Below are positions 54,111-63,283 of a DNA stretch of 64,000 nucleotides, in pieces. Position numbers and translations under genes: made by a program. The stretch comes from Bog-473 sp963807775. Its GTDB lineage: Bacteria; Actinomycetota; Acidimicrobiia; Acidimicrobiales; RAAP-2. A model generated the notes under the pieces. It was given only the letters and a program-made list of their open reading frames with translations. It did not search any database and was not told the origin of the DNA. The stretch is from contig CAWECY010000005.1 of assembly GCA_963807775.1 (NCBI GenBank), forward strand, positions 248,001 to 312,000, given 5' to 3'. The stretch's first letter is position 1; each line of letters opens with the position of its first letter.

Positions 54111-55022
54111 ATGTTCTTGCAGGACAGGGTGGCGATCATCACGGGGGCAGGCCGGGGCATCGGACGCGAGCACGCGCTGCTCTTCGCCTCGCTGGGCGCC
54201 AAGGTGGTGGTGAACGACCTGGGCGGGGCCGTGGACGGCTCGGGGAAGGACATTTCGGCCGCGCAGTCGGTGGTCGACGAGATCCAGGCGGCCGGCGGCG
54301 AGGCGGTGGCCAACACCGACAGCGTGAGCTCCTTCGAGGGGGCCAGGCTCATGGTGGAGCAGGCCGTGTCGTCGTTCGGCGACCTGCACGTGGTGGTCAA
54401 CAACGCCGGCATCCTGCGCGACCGGATGCTCGTCTCCATGAGCGAGGAGGAATTCGACGCCGTCATCGGCGTCCACCTGAAGGGCACCTTCAACGTGACC
54501 CGCCATGCCGCCGACTACTGGCGCGAGCAGGCCAAGGCGGGGACGATCACGGACCGGGCGATCGTCAACACCAGCTCGGGTGCGGGCCTGCACGGCAATG
54601 TCGGCCAGACGAACTACGCGGCGGCCAAGGCGGGCATCGCCGCCATGACGGTGGTCAACGCCATGGAGCTGAACCGCTACGGGGTGCGGGCCAATTGCAT
54701 TGCGCCGGTGGCCCGGACCCGGCTGACCCTGCAGACACCCGGCATGGGCGAGCCCATGCAGAACCAGGTCTTCGACCCGGAGAACGTGTCGCCCGTGGTG
54801 GCCGTGCTGGCGTCGGCGACCTGTCCCTTCAACGGCCAGGTGTTCAGCGTGTACGGGGGCTCGGTCGGGATTTACGCCGGGTGGTCCATCGCCGAGAGCG
54901 TGGACTCCGAGGACCGCTGGACCCCCGAGACGCTGGCCGCCGCCATGGACAAGCTGCCGCGGACGGTCCCGGTGAACAGCCAGATCGCCCAGCTGGCCCA
55001 GCACATGGGGGGGACCGGCTGA
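54111..55022 (+). CDS. short-chain dehydrogenase/reductase
   Basis: 303 residues from ATG 54111. Classic SDR: VAIITGAGRGIGREHALLFA, VVVNDLGGAVDGSGKDIS, HVVVNNAGILRD, the Ser in IVNTSSGAGLHG and NYAAAKAGIAAM (YxxxK). The DLGG form resembles the peroxisomal multifunctional-enzyme hydroxyacyl-CoA dehydrogenase. It precedes a Baeyer-Villiger-type monooxygenase and an esterase, fitting a ketone or steroid-like catabolic run. Confidence 0.92.
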   Translation: MFLQDRVAIITGAGRGIGREHALLFASLGAKVVVNDLGGAVDGSGKDISAAQSVVDEIQAAGGEAVANTDSVSSFEGARLMVEQAVSSFGDLHVVVNNAGILRDRMLVSMSEEEFDAVIGVHLKGTFNVTRHAADYWREQAKAGTITDRAIVNTSSGAGLHGNVGQTNYAAAKAGIAAMTVVNAMELNRYGVRANCIAPVARTRLTLQTPGMGEPMQNQVFDPENVSPVVAVLASATCPFNGQVFSVYGGSVGIYAGWSIAESVDSEDRWTPETLAAAMDKLPRTVPVNSQIAQLAQHMGGTG

Positions 55023-55050
55023 CGTTCCCCGCCTTCGTAGGCTGGGGGCC

Positions 55051-56994
55051 ATGGGTGGGGATGCGGTGACCGGGACCGGGCCGGCCTTCGATGCCGCCCG
55101 GGTGACCGCAGCCTTCGCCGCCGCCGAGGTGCACCCCTTGCTGTGCGCGGTGGCACAGGTGACCGGCGACCTGGGCCTGTTGCGCCAGGAGTTCGAGCCC
55201 GACCAGGCGCAGCTGCTGACGCCCGGCCGGGGGCTCGGCCCCGAGCAGGAGGCCGAGGCCCGTCGCCTGGCCGCGGCGGCGCTGGAGGCGCACGTCGGCG
55301 CGGGCCGTCCCGACCGCGAGCTGACCCGGGAGGCGCGCCGGCGCCTCTACGGCTTCCTCATCGGCGGTCACGCGATCGACCAGTGGGAGCCCTTCCTCAC
55401 CGAGGAGCTGGCGCTCGAGGGCAGCGACCCCCGGGCGCCCACCTGGCACCTGAGCCGGCTGGACGGCCCGGCACCGGCGCCGGCGCCGCGGTCCTTCCGC
55501 TGCGCCGTGGTGGGCGCGGGCGCCTCGGGCCTGGCGGCGGCGCACCGGCTGCGCCAGGCCGGGGTCGAGGTCGTCGTGTTCGAGAAGAACGCCGACGTCG
55601 GCGGCACCTGGCTGGAGAACGTGTACCCAGGGTGCCGGGTCGACGTCCCCAACCAGCTCTACAGCTTCTCCTTCCTGCAGACCAACGACTGGGCCTCGCG
55701 CTTCTCGGCCCAGCCGGACCTGCTGGGCTACCTGCAGCGGGTGGCCAAGGACCTCGACCTGGGCGAGTGCATCCGCTTCTCCAGCGAGGTGACCGAGGCC
55801 CGCTTCGACGAGGAGACCGGCCGGTGGACGCTCACCGTGCGGTCGGGCGACGGGACGTCGACCGCGGAGTCCTTCGACGGCGTCGTCAGCGCCGTCGGCC
55901 AGCTGAACCGGCCGTCGTTCCCGGCCCTGCCGGGCCGCGCCCGCTTCGCCGGGCCCTCGTTCCACTCCGCCGCCTGGGACGACACGGTCGAGCTGGCGGG
56001 GCGGCGGGTCGCCGTCATCGGCACCGGCGCCAGCGCGGCACAGTTCGTGCCCTGCATCGTCGACGACGTGGCGCACCTCGACCTGTACCAGCGCACCCCG
56101 CCGTGGCTGTTGCCGACGGAGAACTACGGCGACCCCTTCCCGGCGGCGTTCCACGACCTGCTGGCGCTGCTGCCGAGCTACGGGCGGTGGGACCGGCTCT
56201 GGCAGTTCTGGCTCATGCACGAGGGCCTGCTCGTGGCCGCCCACGTCGACCCGGACTGGGACCGGCACACCGAGGCGGTGAGCGAGGCCAACGACTTCAT
56301 CCGGGCCATGCTCCTCGACGTGCTCCGGTCCCAGGTGGCCGACGACGCGCTCTACGACAAAATGGTGCCGCACTTCCCGCCGTTCGCCAAGCGTGCCCTC
56401 CGCGACGACGGGCGCTGGGCCGCCGCGTGCGGGCGGGAGCACGTGGACCTGATCACGACGCCGATTCAGGAGATCACGCCGTCGGGCGTGCGTACCTCCG
56501 ACGGCATCGAGCACCCGGCCGACGTGGTGATCTACGGGACCGGGTTCACCGCCTCGGACTTCGTGGCCCCCATGCGCGTCGTGGGGACGGGCGGGAAAGA
56601 GCTGAACGAGGAGTGGGCCGGCGACGCCAAGGCCTACCTCGGCATCACCGTGCCCGGGTTCCCGAACTTCTTCTTGCTGTACGGCCCGAACACGAACCTG
56701 GTCATCAACGGCAGCATCCTGATCATGGTCGAGTGCCAGGTGCACTACGTCACCGAGGCGATCGGCCGGCTGCTCGACGCGGGACGACGCACGATGTCGT
56801 GCCGCCGCGACGTCCACGAGGCCTACGCCGTCGAAATGGAAGAGGGCAACGCCACCATGGTCTGGGGCGTGGCCGACGTGCCCACCTGGTACCGCAACAA
56901 GCACGGGCGGATCACGCAGAACTGGCCCTTCGACCTGCACCAGTACTGGGACCGGACCCGCGAGCCCGACCTGGCCGACTACGAACTGGCGTGA
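55051..56994 (+). CDS. flavin-containing (Baeyer-Villiger-type) monooxygenase
   Basis: 647 residues from ATG 55051. An N-terminal extension of about 150 residues precedes FAD-binding CAVVGAGASGLAAAHRLRQA and DVGGTWLENVYPGCRVDVPN. The fingerprint FAGPSFHSAAWDD matches FxGxxxHxxxW, and NADPH-binding VAVIGTGASAAQF follows. The fingerprint, GGTW and the following esterase fit ketone-to-ester oxidation, then ester hydrolysis. The substrate is unknown. Confidence 0.92.
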   Translation: MGGDAVTGTGPAFDAARVTAAFAAAEVHPLLCAVAQVTGDLGLLRQEFEPDQAQLLTPGRGLGPEQEAEARRLAAAALEAHVGAGRPDRELTREARRRLYGFLIGGHAIDQWEPFLTEELALEGSDPRAPTWHLSRLDGPAPAPAPRSFRCAVVGAGASGLAAAHRLRQAGVEVVVFEKNADVGGTWLENVYPGCRVDVPNQLYSFSFLQTNDWASRFSAQPDLLGYLQRVAKDLDLGECIRFSSEVTEARFDEETGRWTLTVRSGDGTSTAESFDGVVSAVGQLNRPSFPALPGRARFAGPSFHSAAWDDTVELAGRRVAVIGTGASAAQFVPCIVDDVAHLDLYQRTPPWLLPTENYGDPFPAAFHDLLALLPSYGRWDRLWQFWLMHEGLLVAAHVDPDWDRHTEAVSEANDFIRAMLLDVLRSQVADDALYDKMVPHFPPFAKRALRDDGRWAAACGREHVDLITTPIQEITPSGVRTSDGIEHPADVVIYGTGFTASDFVAPMRVVGTGGKELNEEWAGDAKAYLGITVPGFPNFFLLYGPNTNLVINGSILIMVECQVHYVTEAIGRLLDAGRRTMSCRRDVHEAYAVEMEEGNATMVWGVADVPTWYRNKHGRITQNWPFDLHQYWDRTREPDLADYELA

Positions 56995-57004
56995 GTCGGC
57001 CACC

Positions 57005-57911
57005 GTGCCCAGCCGCGCGCTGACCGACATCCTCGACCTCATTCCCCCGGACTTCGCCGACCCGGACGCCGACTATCGGGCCGTGCGGCGCATGATGGCG
57101 CCTTTCCACGGGCACCCGGTGCCGCCCTACGTGCGGGTCACCGAGACCGAGCTCGGTGGCGTGCGCTGCGCCTGGTACGACGACACGCGGGGTCCCGCGC
57201 CCGACCGCGTCGTGTTCCACTGCCACGGTGGCGCCCTCGTCTCGTGCCCGCTCGACGACTACCACTTCTACGGGGCGCTGCTGGCCGAGCGGCTCGGCGC
57301 GCGCGTCGTGATGGCCGACTACCGGCTGGCCCCCGAGCATCCGTTCCCGGCGGCGCACGACGACTGCCTGGCGGCCTACCGGGCCCTGCTGGGTGGACCG
57401 GACGCCGTGGACGCGCGCCGGGTGGCGGTGAGCGGCGACTCCTGCGGGGGGCTGCTTGGGTCTGGGGACGCTGCTGGCGGCCCGCGACGCGGGATGGCCG
57501 GCGGCGGCGTGCTTCGTCTCGATCTCGGGCTGGTTCGACCTGGCCGTGGCGGCCGAGGCCGACCGCGGGGGCGGGCGGGACCCCTTCCTCACCGCCGAGT
57601 GGGTGCGCAACCGCGGGCGCGACTACACGGCGGGGCTGGTGGCGCTCGAGGACCCGCGCCTCTCGCCGCGCTACGCCGAGTTGGCGGGGCTGCCGCCGCT
57701 GTACCTGGCGGTGGGGGAGCTCGACACGCTGCGGGAGGGAACGGTGGGGCTGGCCGAGGCGGCGGCCGCGGCCGCGGTCGACGTCACGCTGGAGGTGTGG
57801 CCGGGCATGGTGCACGGCTGGCAGGGGTTAGCGAGCGCCGATGTACCCGAGGCGGTGGCGTGGTTCGAGCGGGCGCGGGCGTACCTCGAGGGTCTGTCGC
57901 AAGTCAGATAG
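57005..57911 (+). CDS. HSL-family alpha/beta-hydrolase esterase (frame break at 57458-57461)
   Basis: About 301 residues when one extra base is ignored. VVFHCHGGALVSCPLDDYHF gives the HGG oxyanion motif, MADYRLAPEHPFPAAHDD the YRLAPEHP block and VAVSGDSCGGLL the GDSxGG nucleophile. After the shift, GLGTLLAARDAGWPAAACFV, LYLAVGELDTLREGTVGLAE (acid) and WPGMVHGWQGL (His) complete the triad. The ester-hydrolysing role fits the monooxygenase before it. The break is GGGT where one Gly codon is expected. Its end abuts the tnpB stop at 57917. Confidence 0.85.
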
Positions 57912-57916
57912 CGCGA

Positions 57917-59395
57917 TTACGCCACTGCTGCGTAAGGAGCCGACCCGGCCCCGTACTGCACGTCACCAGCGTCCTGTTGTTCGACAGATGGAGGAGCTGG
58001 GTTGCGCCTCCGGTTCTTGGGCAGAGCCCGGGTGAGCAGCGGGCTCCCAGCCTCCCTCCAGCGGGCGTCGGCAGCCTGGGCACGTGCGCTGATGACCTGC
58101 GCCGCGTTCACGTCGGCGTGCTCGCAGTGGGCGCACTTCCGGCAGGTGAACGTGGCTCGGTGCCGGTTGTCCCTCTCGGTGTGTCCACATGCTGCGCACT
58201 GCCGTGATGAGTTCTTCGGGTCCACCTTCCATATTCTGCGCCCAGCTTCTTCCGCTTTGACACAGATCCAGTAGGCGAGCCGTCCGAGGGCGGCATCTTG
58301 AAGACTGCGGTTGAGTCCCTTCTTCTGGGCCACTCCTTTCCCAGGAGACGCGATGGTCCCCTTGGCTGATTTGGTCATGGTGACGAGGGAGAGGTCCTCG
58401 AGGCCGATGACGCCGTAATCGGCCACGATCGTGATGGCGCTGTGGCGGGCCCAGTTCTCCGACTGGTAGTGCGCTTTTCGGTAGGCCTTGGCGATCGCCT
58501 TGTTGGCCCGCCGCCATTCGGCGGAGAACTTGGCGTGTTGCTCGCGCTCTTGGCTGAGGGCGGCGATGTGGCGCCGGGCCTGGACTAAGAACGAGGGGCA
58601 GCGGAGCAACGTGCCGTCGGGCAGGGCGGCGCTGACCCAGATCCCGCGGTCGACCCCTCCTACCTCCTCGCTCGGTTCGAGGCGCTTCGCTTCGACACCT
58701 CGAAACCCCACACACGCCCGCCAGGCGCCCGCTGGCGTCTTGGTGATGGTCAGCGTGCGGGGCTCGCCGCTGCGCTCGAGCAGCCTCCTGAGCTGGCGCA
58801 TCGCCCCTTTGGAGAGCGCCAGCTCTCCCAGCCCCTTGACGTATAGAGCGGGACGTCTCTCTGTTGCACCATCCGGTGCCAAACCACGCAGAGACCAGTT
58901 CGTCGGCTCGTCGTAGAAGGCGCTCCGCCAGCGCCGCCGGCTCTTGAAGCGCGGGTAGCCCGGCGTCTGGCCGTCGCTCATCCGGCGAAAGAACCCGGCA
59001 AAGGCCTCGTCGACCCGCGAGATGGCACCGCGCACCGGCTGGATGCCGAAGCGGGCCACCTGGGGGCAGACCTCGCGCAAGGAGGGTACCTCGTTGAACT
59101 GGTCGAAACGGCTGATGGAGACTTGGGCAACCTGCCAGGCGTCGCGGCGGTGCTGGAGGGCCCCGTTGTAGACCTCACGTGACCAATCCAACAGGGCCTC
59201 GAGCGCTCGGGACTTGGTCCGCCCCGGAGACAAGGAGAACTCCGCCTTGCGGATGAGCGACTCATCGGAGCCGTCGACCACCAGCTTGGCCGCACCCACC
59301 TTGAGCGCCTGGCGGTCCGAGGAGATCACCTCTCCACAATGCCAGGGGTAGTAACAGCGCCCACCACTGACCGGACGGTCTATTCGCGCGCGCAT
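57917..59395 (-). CDS. tnpB: TnpB, IS200/IS605-type RNA-guided nuclease
   Basis: 492 residues, ATG 59395. SREVYNGALQHRRDAWQVAQ opens the typical TnpB core; residues 1-45 are an unusual extension and the true start may be later. RuvC residues: Asp249 (VGGVDRGIWVSAAL), Glu333 (IGLEDLSLV) and Asp428 (HADVNAAQVI). The zinc finger has Cys 400, 403, 418 and 421 (CAACGHTER, CRKCAHC). No TnpA or serine recombinase is present, so it is a lone TnpB. The guide (omega) RNA should be encoded at its 3' end, towards 57900. Confidence 0.93.
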   Translation of the reverse strand: MRARIDRPVSGGRCYYPWHCGEVISSDRQALKVGAAKLVVDGSDESLIRKAEFSLSPGRTKSRALEALLDWSREVYNGALQHRRDAWQVAQVSISRFDQFNEVPSLREVCPQVARFGIQPVRGAISRVDEAFAGFFRRMSDGQTPGYPRFKSRRRWRSAFYDEPTNWSLRGLAPDGATERRPALYVKGLGELALSKGAMRQLRRLLERSGEPRTLTITKTPAGAWRACVGFRGVEAKRLEPSEEVGGVDRGIWVSAALPDGTLLRCPSFLVQARRHIAALSQEREQHAKFSAEWRRANKAIAKAYRKAHYQSENWARHSAITIVADYGVIGLEDLSLVTMTKSAKGTIASPGKGVAQKKGLNRSLQDAALGRLAYWICVKAEEAGRRIWKVDPKNSSRQCAACGHTERDNRHRATFTCRKCAHCEHADVNAAQVISARAQAADARWREAGSPLLTRALPKNRRRNPAPPSVEQQDAGDVQYGAGSAPYAAVA

Positions 59396-59426
59396 TGACT
59401 TGAGGTGCGTCCTAACTGCTGACTCC

Positions 59427-59730
59427 TTAACTGCCGATGACGTCGATCGGCGTGCCGGCCAGGATCATGGCCAGCTGGGCCAGGTCGGCGTCGTGCAGCC
59501 GGATGCACCCGTGCGAGATGGCAGCGCCGGTGGTGCCGATCAGCGAGTCGTCGTAGGACGTGATCGAGCCGTGGATGACGATGATTCCTCGCGCGATTCG
59601 TCCCAGTCGGTGATGGTGTCGGAGTGGTCGGAGGTGACGAGTACGAAGGCCCCGTAGCCGGGTCGGGTGGCGGCACCTGCATGGTCATGGAGTACTGGCC
59701 GGTCGGCGCGGGTTCGGAGGCGGCAGCGAA
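59427..59730 (-). pseudogene. truncated, frameshifted L,D-transpeptidase copy
   Basis: Strong nucleotide similarity to the C-terminal half of the intact gene at 62408-63196: TGQYSMTMQVPPPDP, then in other frames GAFVLVTSDHSDTITDWDES and IHGSITSYDDSLIGTTGAAI, SHGCIRLHDADLAQLAMILA, ending at TAA 59427. There is one missing base near PPPDP and one or two extra near DWDES. It lacks the N-terminal half, so it is a dead duplicate left beside tnpB. Confidence 0.8.
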
Positions 59731-59867
59731 CCCGTGCCATCAGATCCTGGCGAGCACGTGGGCGTGGCTGTTCGATTCCCAACGGATTCCCAAATTGTCT
59801 CCCGAAATCCCTGTCATCCAAGAGCCACTGCCTCAAATGCTCGAACCTGACTGCCGATATTCATTCG

Positions 59868-62333
59868 GTGTACGAGCAACTCCACCGGGTGTCGACCGCG
59901 GCCCGACCCGGATACAACCGAGGGTGGAACGTCGTCCGGCTCATGTGCGTGGCCAGTCTGATCCTCGGTGTGTTGAGCCTGGGCGTCTGGACAGGCCGCG
60001 ATCAGGCTGCCGTGGCATTGGAGGCGACCGCCGCGGGTCAAGCCTCCTTCTACGGATCCGGGGAGCTGATGGCGGCAGATCCCAACGGTGGTTACTGGGT
60101 TGCCACTTCGTCCGGCTCGATCACTGCGTACGGGGGTGCCCCCTTCCTGGGGTCACCTGCCGAATCGGGTCTGCGCCTGAACAGGCCGATCGTCGGCGTG
60201 GCCAGCACGCCCACGGGTGCGGGCTATTGGCTGGTCGCCTCGGACGGGGGGATCTTCAGCTTCGGGGACGCCGGCTTCTACGGCTCGACAGGCGCCATCC
60301 GCCTCAATCAGCCCATCGTGGCGATGGCCAGCACGGCCACGGGTGCGGGCTATTGGCTGGTCGCCTCGGACGGGGGGATCTTCAGCTTCGGTGACGCCGG
60401 GTTCTACGGCTCGACAGGCGCCATCCACCTGAACAAGCCCATCGTGGCCATGGCCAGCACGCCCACGGGCGCGGGCTATTGGCTGGTCGCCTCGGACGGG
60501 GGGATCTTCAGCTTCGGGGACGCCGGCTTCTACGGCTCGACTGGCGCCATCCACCTGGACAAGCCCATCGTGGCGATGGCCAGCACGCCCACGGGTGCGG
60601 GCTATTGGCTGGTCGCTTCGGACGGGGGGATCTTCAGCTTCGGGGACGCCGGCTTCTACGGGTCAACCGGAGGCCAGGGACTGTCAGTGATCGGCATGGT
60701 GGTGGCGGCGAAGGGAGCGGGATACGACCTCGTCGAGGCAACCGGCACGGAGGAGGCGTTCGCGGCACCTCCGGCGCCAACGCCGCCGGCCAGCACCACG
60801 ACGTCACCGACGACGACCACGACGACCACAGTCCCGTCCGGGTCGAACCTCCTGATTCCTGCGCAAACGGAGTTCAACGGAACAACGGGGGGATGGCAAC
60901 CCGTCAATGCCACCTTGTCACCGGCCCAGGGGTCAACCTCGGGTTCCTTCGCTCTTGACGTCACGGCGACCGCGACGTCATCGGTGGGGGCGATGAGCGC
61001 GCTGCCACCAGCAGGCACTCCCACCGCCGCCACCCCCGGAGACAAGTACATCGGGGACGCCTCGGTCGAGGCGCCCAGCTCAGGGGAGTCTCTCGGAGAC
61101 GGCATCGCCTTCTACAACTCGGCGGGCACCCAGCTCACCGCGGTCGTCGGCCAGGCCGTCACGCCTACCGAGGGCACCTGGGACACCCTGCCCGAGGTCG
61201 AGGCGATCGCGCCGGCCACGACGGCCTACGTCATCGTTGGCGTGCTCTCGTGGGCACCGGTGGTGGGACAGGACTTCTTGGTCGAGTCGCCCAGCCTCTC
61301 CGCCCTCACGACTCCTGCCGTCGCCCCCTCGGTGGTCGGGCCGCTCTCCACCTCGGGCAACCAGATCATCCAGGCCAACGGCCAGCCCGTCACCCTACGC
61401 GGCGTCGTGATGCCGGGCCTCGAGGTCAACCCCACGATGTCTGGGACCGGCGTGAACGAGCAGGCCGTGATCGAGGCCAAGGAGTGGGGCGCCAACTTCG
61501 TCCGGGTGCCCCTCAGCGAGGACTACTGGCTCTCGTCGAACTGCGACTACAGCTCCACCTATGAGGCGACCGTCGACCAGGTGGTCAACTGGATCACGTC
61601 TCTCGGCATGGTGGCGCTGCTCGACCTGCACACCAACAGTTTGAGCAGCTGTGACGCCGGGACTCCGAGCCAGCACAACATGGCCGACGAGGCGCAGTCG
61701 CCGACGTTCTGGAGCCAGGTGGCCGCGCGCTACGGGAACCCCGGCTCCCCTGAGTACAGCCCGCTCGTCGCGTTCGACCTCTACAACGAGCCCCACAACA
61801 TCTCCGACTCCATCTGGCTCAACGGCGGCGAGACGACCGACTACTACGCCGGCATCTCGTACGACGCCGCCGGCATGCAGCAGCTCTACGACACGGTGCG
61901 CGCGGCGGGGTCCGACAACCTCACCTTCATCAGCGGCCTCAACTGGGCCAACACGCCCCCGACAACCCTGGTAGCGGGCTCCAACATCGTCTACGCGGTG
62001 CACTACTACACGTGTCCCGGGGGCGCCCTGTCCAGTTGCACGAACCCCGACCCCTACGACCCCACCCCGGTCCTGAGCCAGTGGACCGGTCTCGGGGCGA
62101 CCGAGCCCGTCGTGGTGACCGAATTCGGCTGGCCGTCGCAGAGCAGCGGTACGTACGACTCCAACGTGATCGCCTACGCCACCGAACAGGGATGGGGTTG
62201 GAGCGCCTTCGCCTGGGAGGATTTCCAGCACCCGACCGAGTGGGACGTGAATGGCGCCTTCCTCAGCGACGGCACGGCCGAGCCCGCACCCTCGGGAATG
62301 CCGGTTCTCATCGCCCTGTCTGAATCGACCTGA
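59868..62333 (+). CDS. secreted glycoside hydrolase family 5-like enzyme with N-terminal repeats
   Basis: About 821 residues. GTG 59868 is preferred, ATG 59943 possible; MCVASLILGVLSLGVWTG is the export signal. Four 42-residue repeats follow (GAGYWLVASDGGIFSFGDAG, FYGSTGA...), a likely beta-propeller or wall-associated module. A Pro/Thr linker (APPAPTPPASTTTSPTTTTT) and a carbohydrate-binding-like domain precede the GH5 barrel. The barrel has GANFVRVPLSEDYWLSSNCD, FDLYNEPHN (acid-base Glu) and VVVTEFGWPSQ (nucleophile Glu). Likely an extracellular endo-glycanase. Confidence 0.88.
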   Translation: MYEQLHRVSTAARPGYNRGWNVVRLMCVASLILGVLSLGVWTGRDQAAVALEATAAGQASFYGSGELMAADPNGGYWVATSSGSITAYGGAPFLGSPAESGLRLNRPIVGVASTPTGAGYWLVASDGGIFSFGDAGFYGSTGAIRLNQPIVAMASTATGAGYWLVASDGGIFSFGDAGFYGSTGAIHLNKPIVAMASTPTGAGYWLVASDGGIFSFGDAGFYGSTGAIHLDKPIVAMASTPTGAGYWLVASDGGIFSFGDAGFYGSTGGQGLSVIGMVVAAKGAGYDLVEATGTEEAFAAPPAPTPPASTTTSPTTTTTTTVPSGSNLLIPAQTEFNGTTGGWQPVNATLSPAQGSTSGSFALDVTATATSSVGAMSALPPAGTPTAATPGDKYIGDASVEAPSSGESLGDGIAFYNSAGTQLTAVVGQAVTPTEGTWDTLPEVEAIAPATTAYVIVGVLSWAPVVGQDFLVESPSLSALTTPAVAPSVVGPLSTSGNQIIQANGQPVTLRGVVMPGLEVNPTMSGTGVNEQAVIEAKEWGANFVRVPLSEDYWLSSNCDYSSTYEATVDQVVNWITSLGMVALLDLHTNSLSSCDAGTPSQHNMADEAQSPTFWSQVAARYGNPGSPEYSPLVAFDLYNEPHNISDSIWLNGGETTDYYAGISYDAAGMQQLYDTVRAAGSDNLTFISGLNWANTPPTTLVAGSNIVYAVHYYTCPGGALSSCTNPDPYDPTPVLSQWTGLGATEPVVVTEFGWPSQSSGTYDSNVIAYATEQGWGWSAFAWEDFQHPTEWDVNGAFLSDGTAEPAPSGMPVLIALSEST
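60216..60719 (+). repeat. four tandem 126-bp repeats inside the GH5 gene
   Basis: Units begin at 60216, 60342, 60468 and 60594, each encoding 42 residues beginning GAGYWLVASDGG. The first three are nearly identical in DNA, the fourth diverges after 60685. Such units expand and contract by slippage or recombination. Confidence 0.95.
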
Positions 62334-62407
62334 GCGACGTCAGTTCGGCGTTCCTGGCTCGGTCTGATCCGCACGCGCTTTGCGCCGACGTGGTTCGACC
62401 CGGCGGC

Positions 62408-63196
62408 CTAGCCGCTGATGACGTCGATCGGCGTGCCGGCCGGGATCATCGACAGCTGGGCCAGGTCGGCGTCGTGCAGCCGGATACAGCCGTGGGAGAT
62501 GGCCGCGCCGGTCGTGCCGATGAGCGAGTCGTCGTACGAGGTGATCGGCCCGTGGATGGCGATGATGGCGTCGCCCGACTCCTCCCAGTCGGTGATGGTG
62601 TCCGAGTGGTCGGAGGTGACGAGCACGAAGGGCCCGTAGCCGGGGTCCGGTGGCGGCACCTGCATGTTCATGAAGTACTGGCCGGTCGGCGTGGGGTCGT
62701 CGGGCGTGCCGATGCCGGCGGGGAAGTCGAACACCTGCGCGCCGCCGTCGAAGACCGAGAGGTGCATGGTGGCCAGGTCGACGACGATGGCGTACGGCGT
62801 GCTCGAGAGCGTGACCTCGTCCTGCTGGACCCAAGTGGTCGAGCCGTTCGGCCGCTGGGCCAGGCGGACCTCGAGCCACCCCGGCGAGGTGTCGATGACG
62901 GGTAGGACCGTCGGGTAGCCGTACCACGTGGCCGGGACGGTGACGTCCGGCGTCGAGCTGTCGGGGGCGGCGTAGCCGGGGATGGCCCCGTCCGTGGTGG
63001 CGAGGAGCGTCTCGGCCGGGACGGCCACCCCTTCCGGGCTCATGGGCGGGTCGGCGATCTGCGCCGCCACGAGCGCGCGGTGGGCCAGGCGCGCCGGATC
63101 GGCCGCCGGCCCCCGGGTGGCCGCGCCGCACCCGGACAGGAGGGCCGCCATGACAAGGGCGGCCACCGCCACGCCGATCCGCCGCAGACGACTCAT
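62408..63196 (-). CDS. L,D-transpeptidase lipoprotein
   Basis: 262 residues from ATG 63196. Signal RIGVAVAALVMAALLSGCG has a lipobox (LSGC). The YkuD domain starts YAIVVDLATMHLSVFDGG, with PTGQYFMNMQVPPPDPGYG, AIHGPITSYDD and the catalytic SHGCIRLHDADLAQL. It cross-links 3-3 peptide bridges in peptidoglycan outside the membrane. It is the parent of the broken copy 2.7 kb away. Confidence 0.93.
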   Translation of the reverse strand: MSRLRRIGVAVAALVMAALLSGCGAATRGPAADPARLAHRALVAAQIADPPMSPEGVAVPAETLLATTDGAIPGYAAPDSSTPDVTVPATWYGYPTVLPVIDTSPGWLEVRLAQRPNGSTTWVQQDEVTLSSTPYAIVVDLATMHLSVFDGGAQVFDFPAGIGTPDDPTPTGQYFMNMQVPPPDPGYGPFVLVTSDHSDTITDWEESGDAIIAIHGPITSYDDSLIGTTGAAISHGCIRLHDADLAQLSMIPAGTPIDVISG

Positions 63197-63283
63197 GCGG
63201 CCCCGATCGTACCGACCGCTCGGGACGGGGCCGATTGCGGCTGGGGCGTCCTTAGTGGGTGCCGGAGGTGCCAACATCGACCC

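Noticed and set aside
54844..57042. 732-residue minus-strand frame opposite the SDR end and monooxygenase
   Set aside because: Shadow frame without domains; the plus-strand proteins are well supported.
60216..60719. CRISPR array
   Set aside because: The repeats are in-frame, 126 bp long and without spacers; they encode a protein module.
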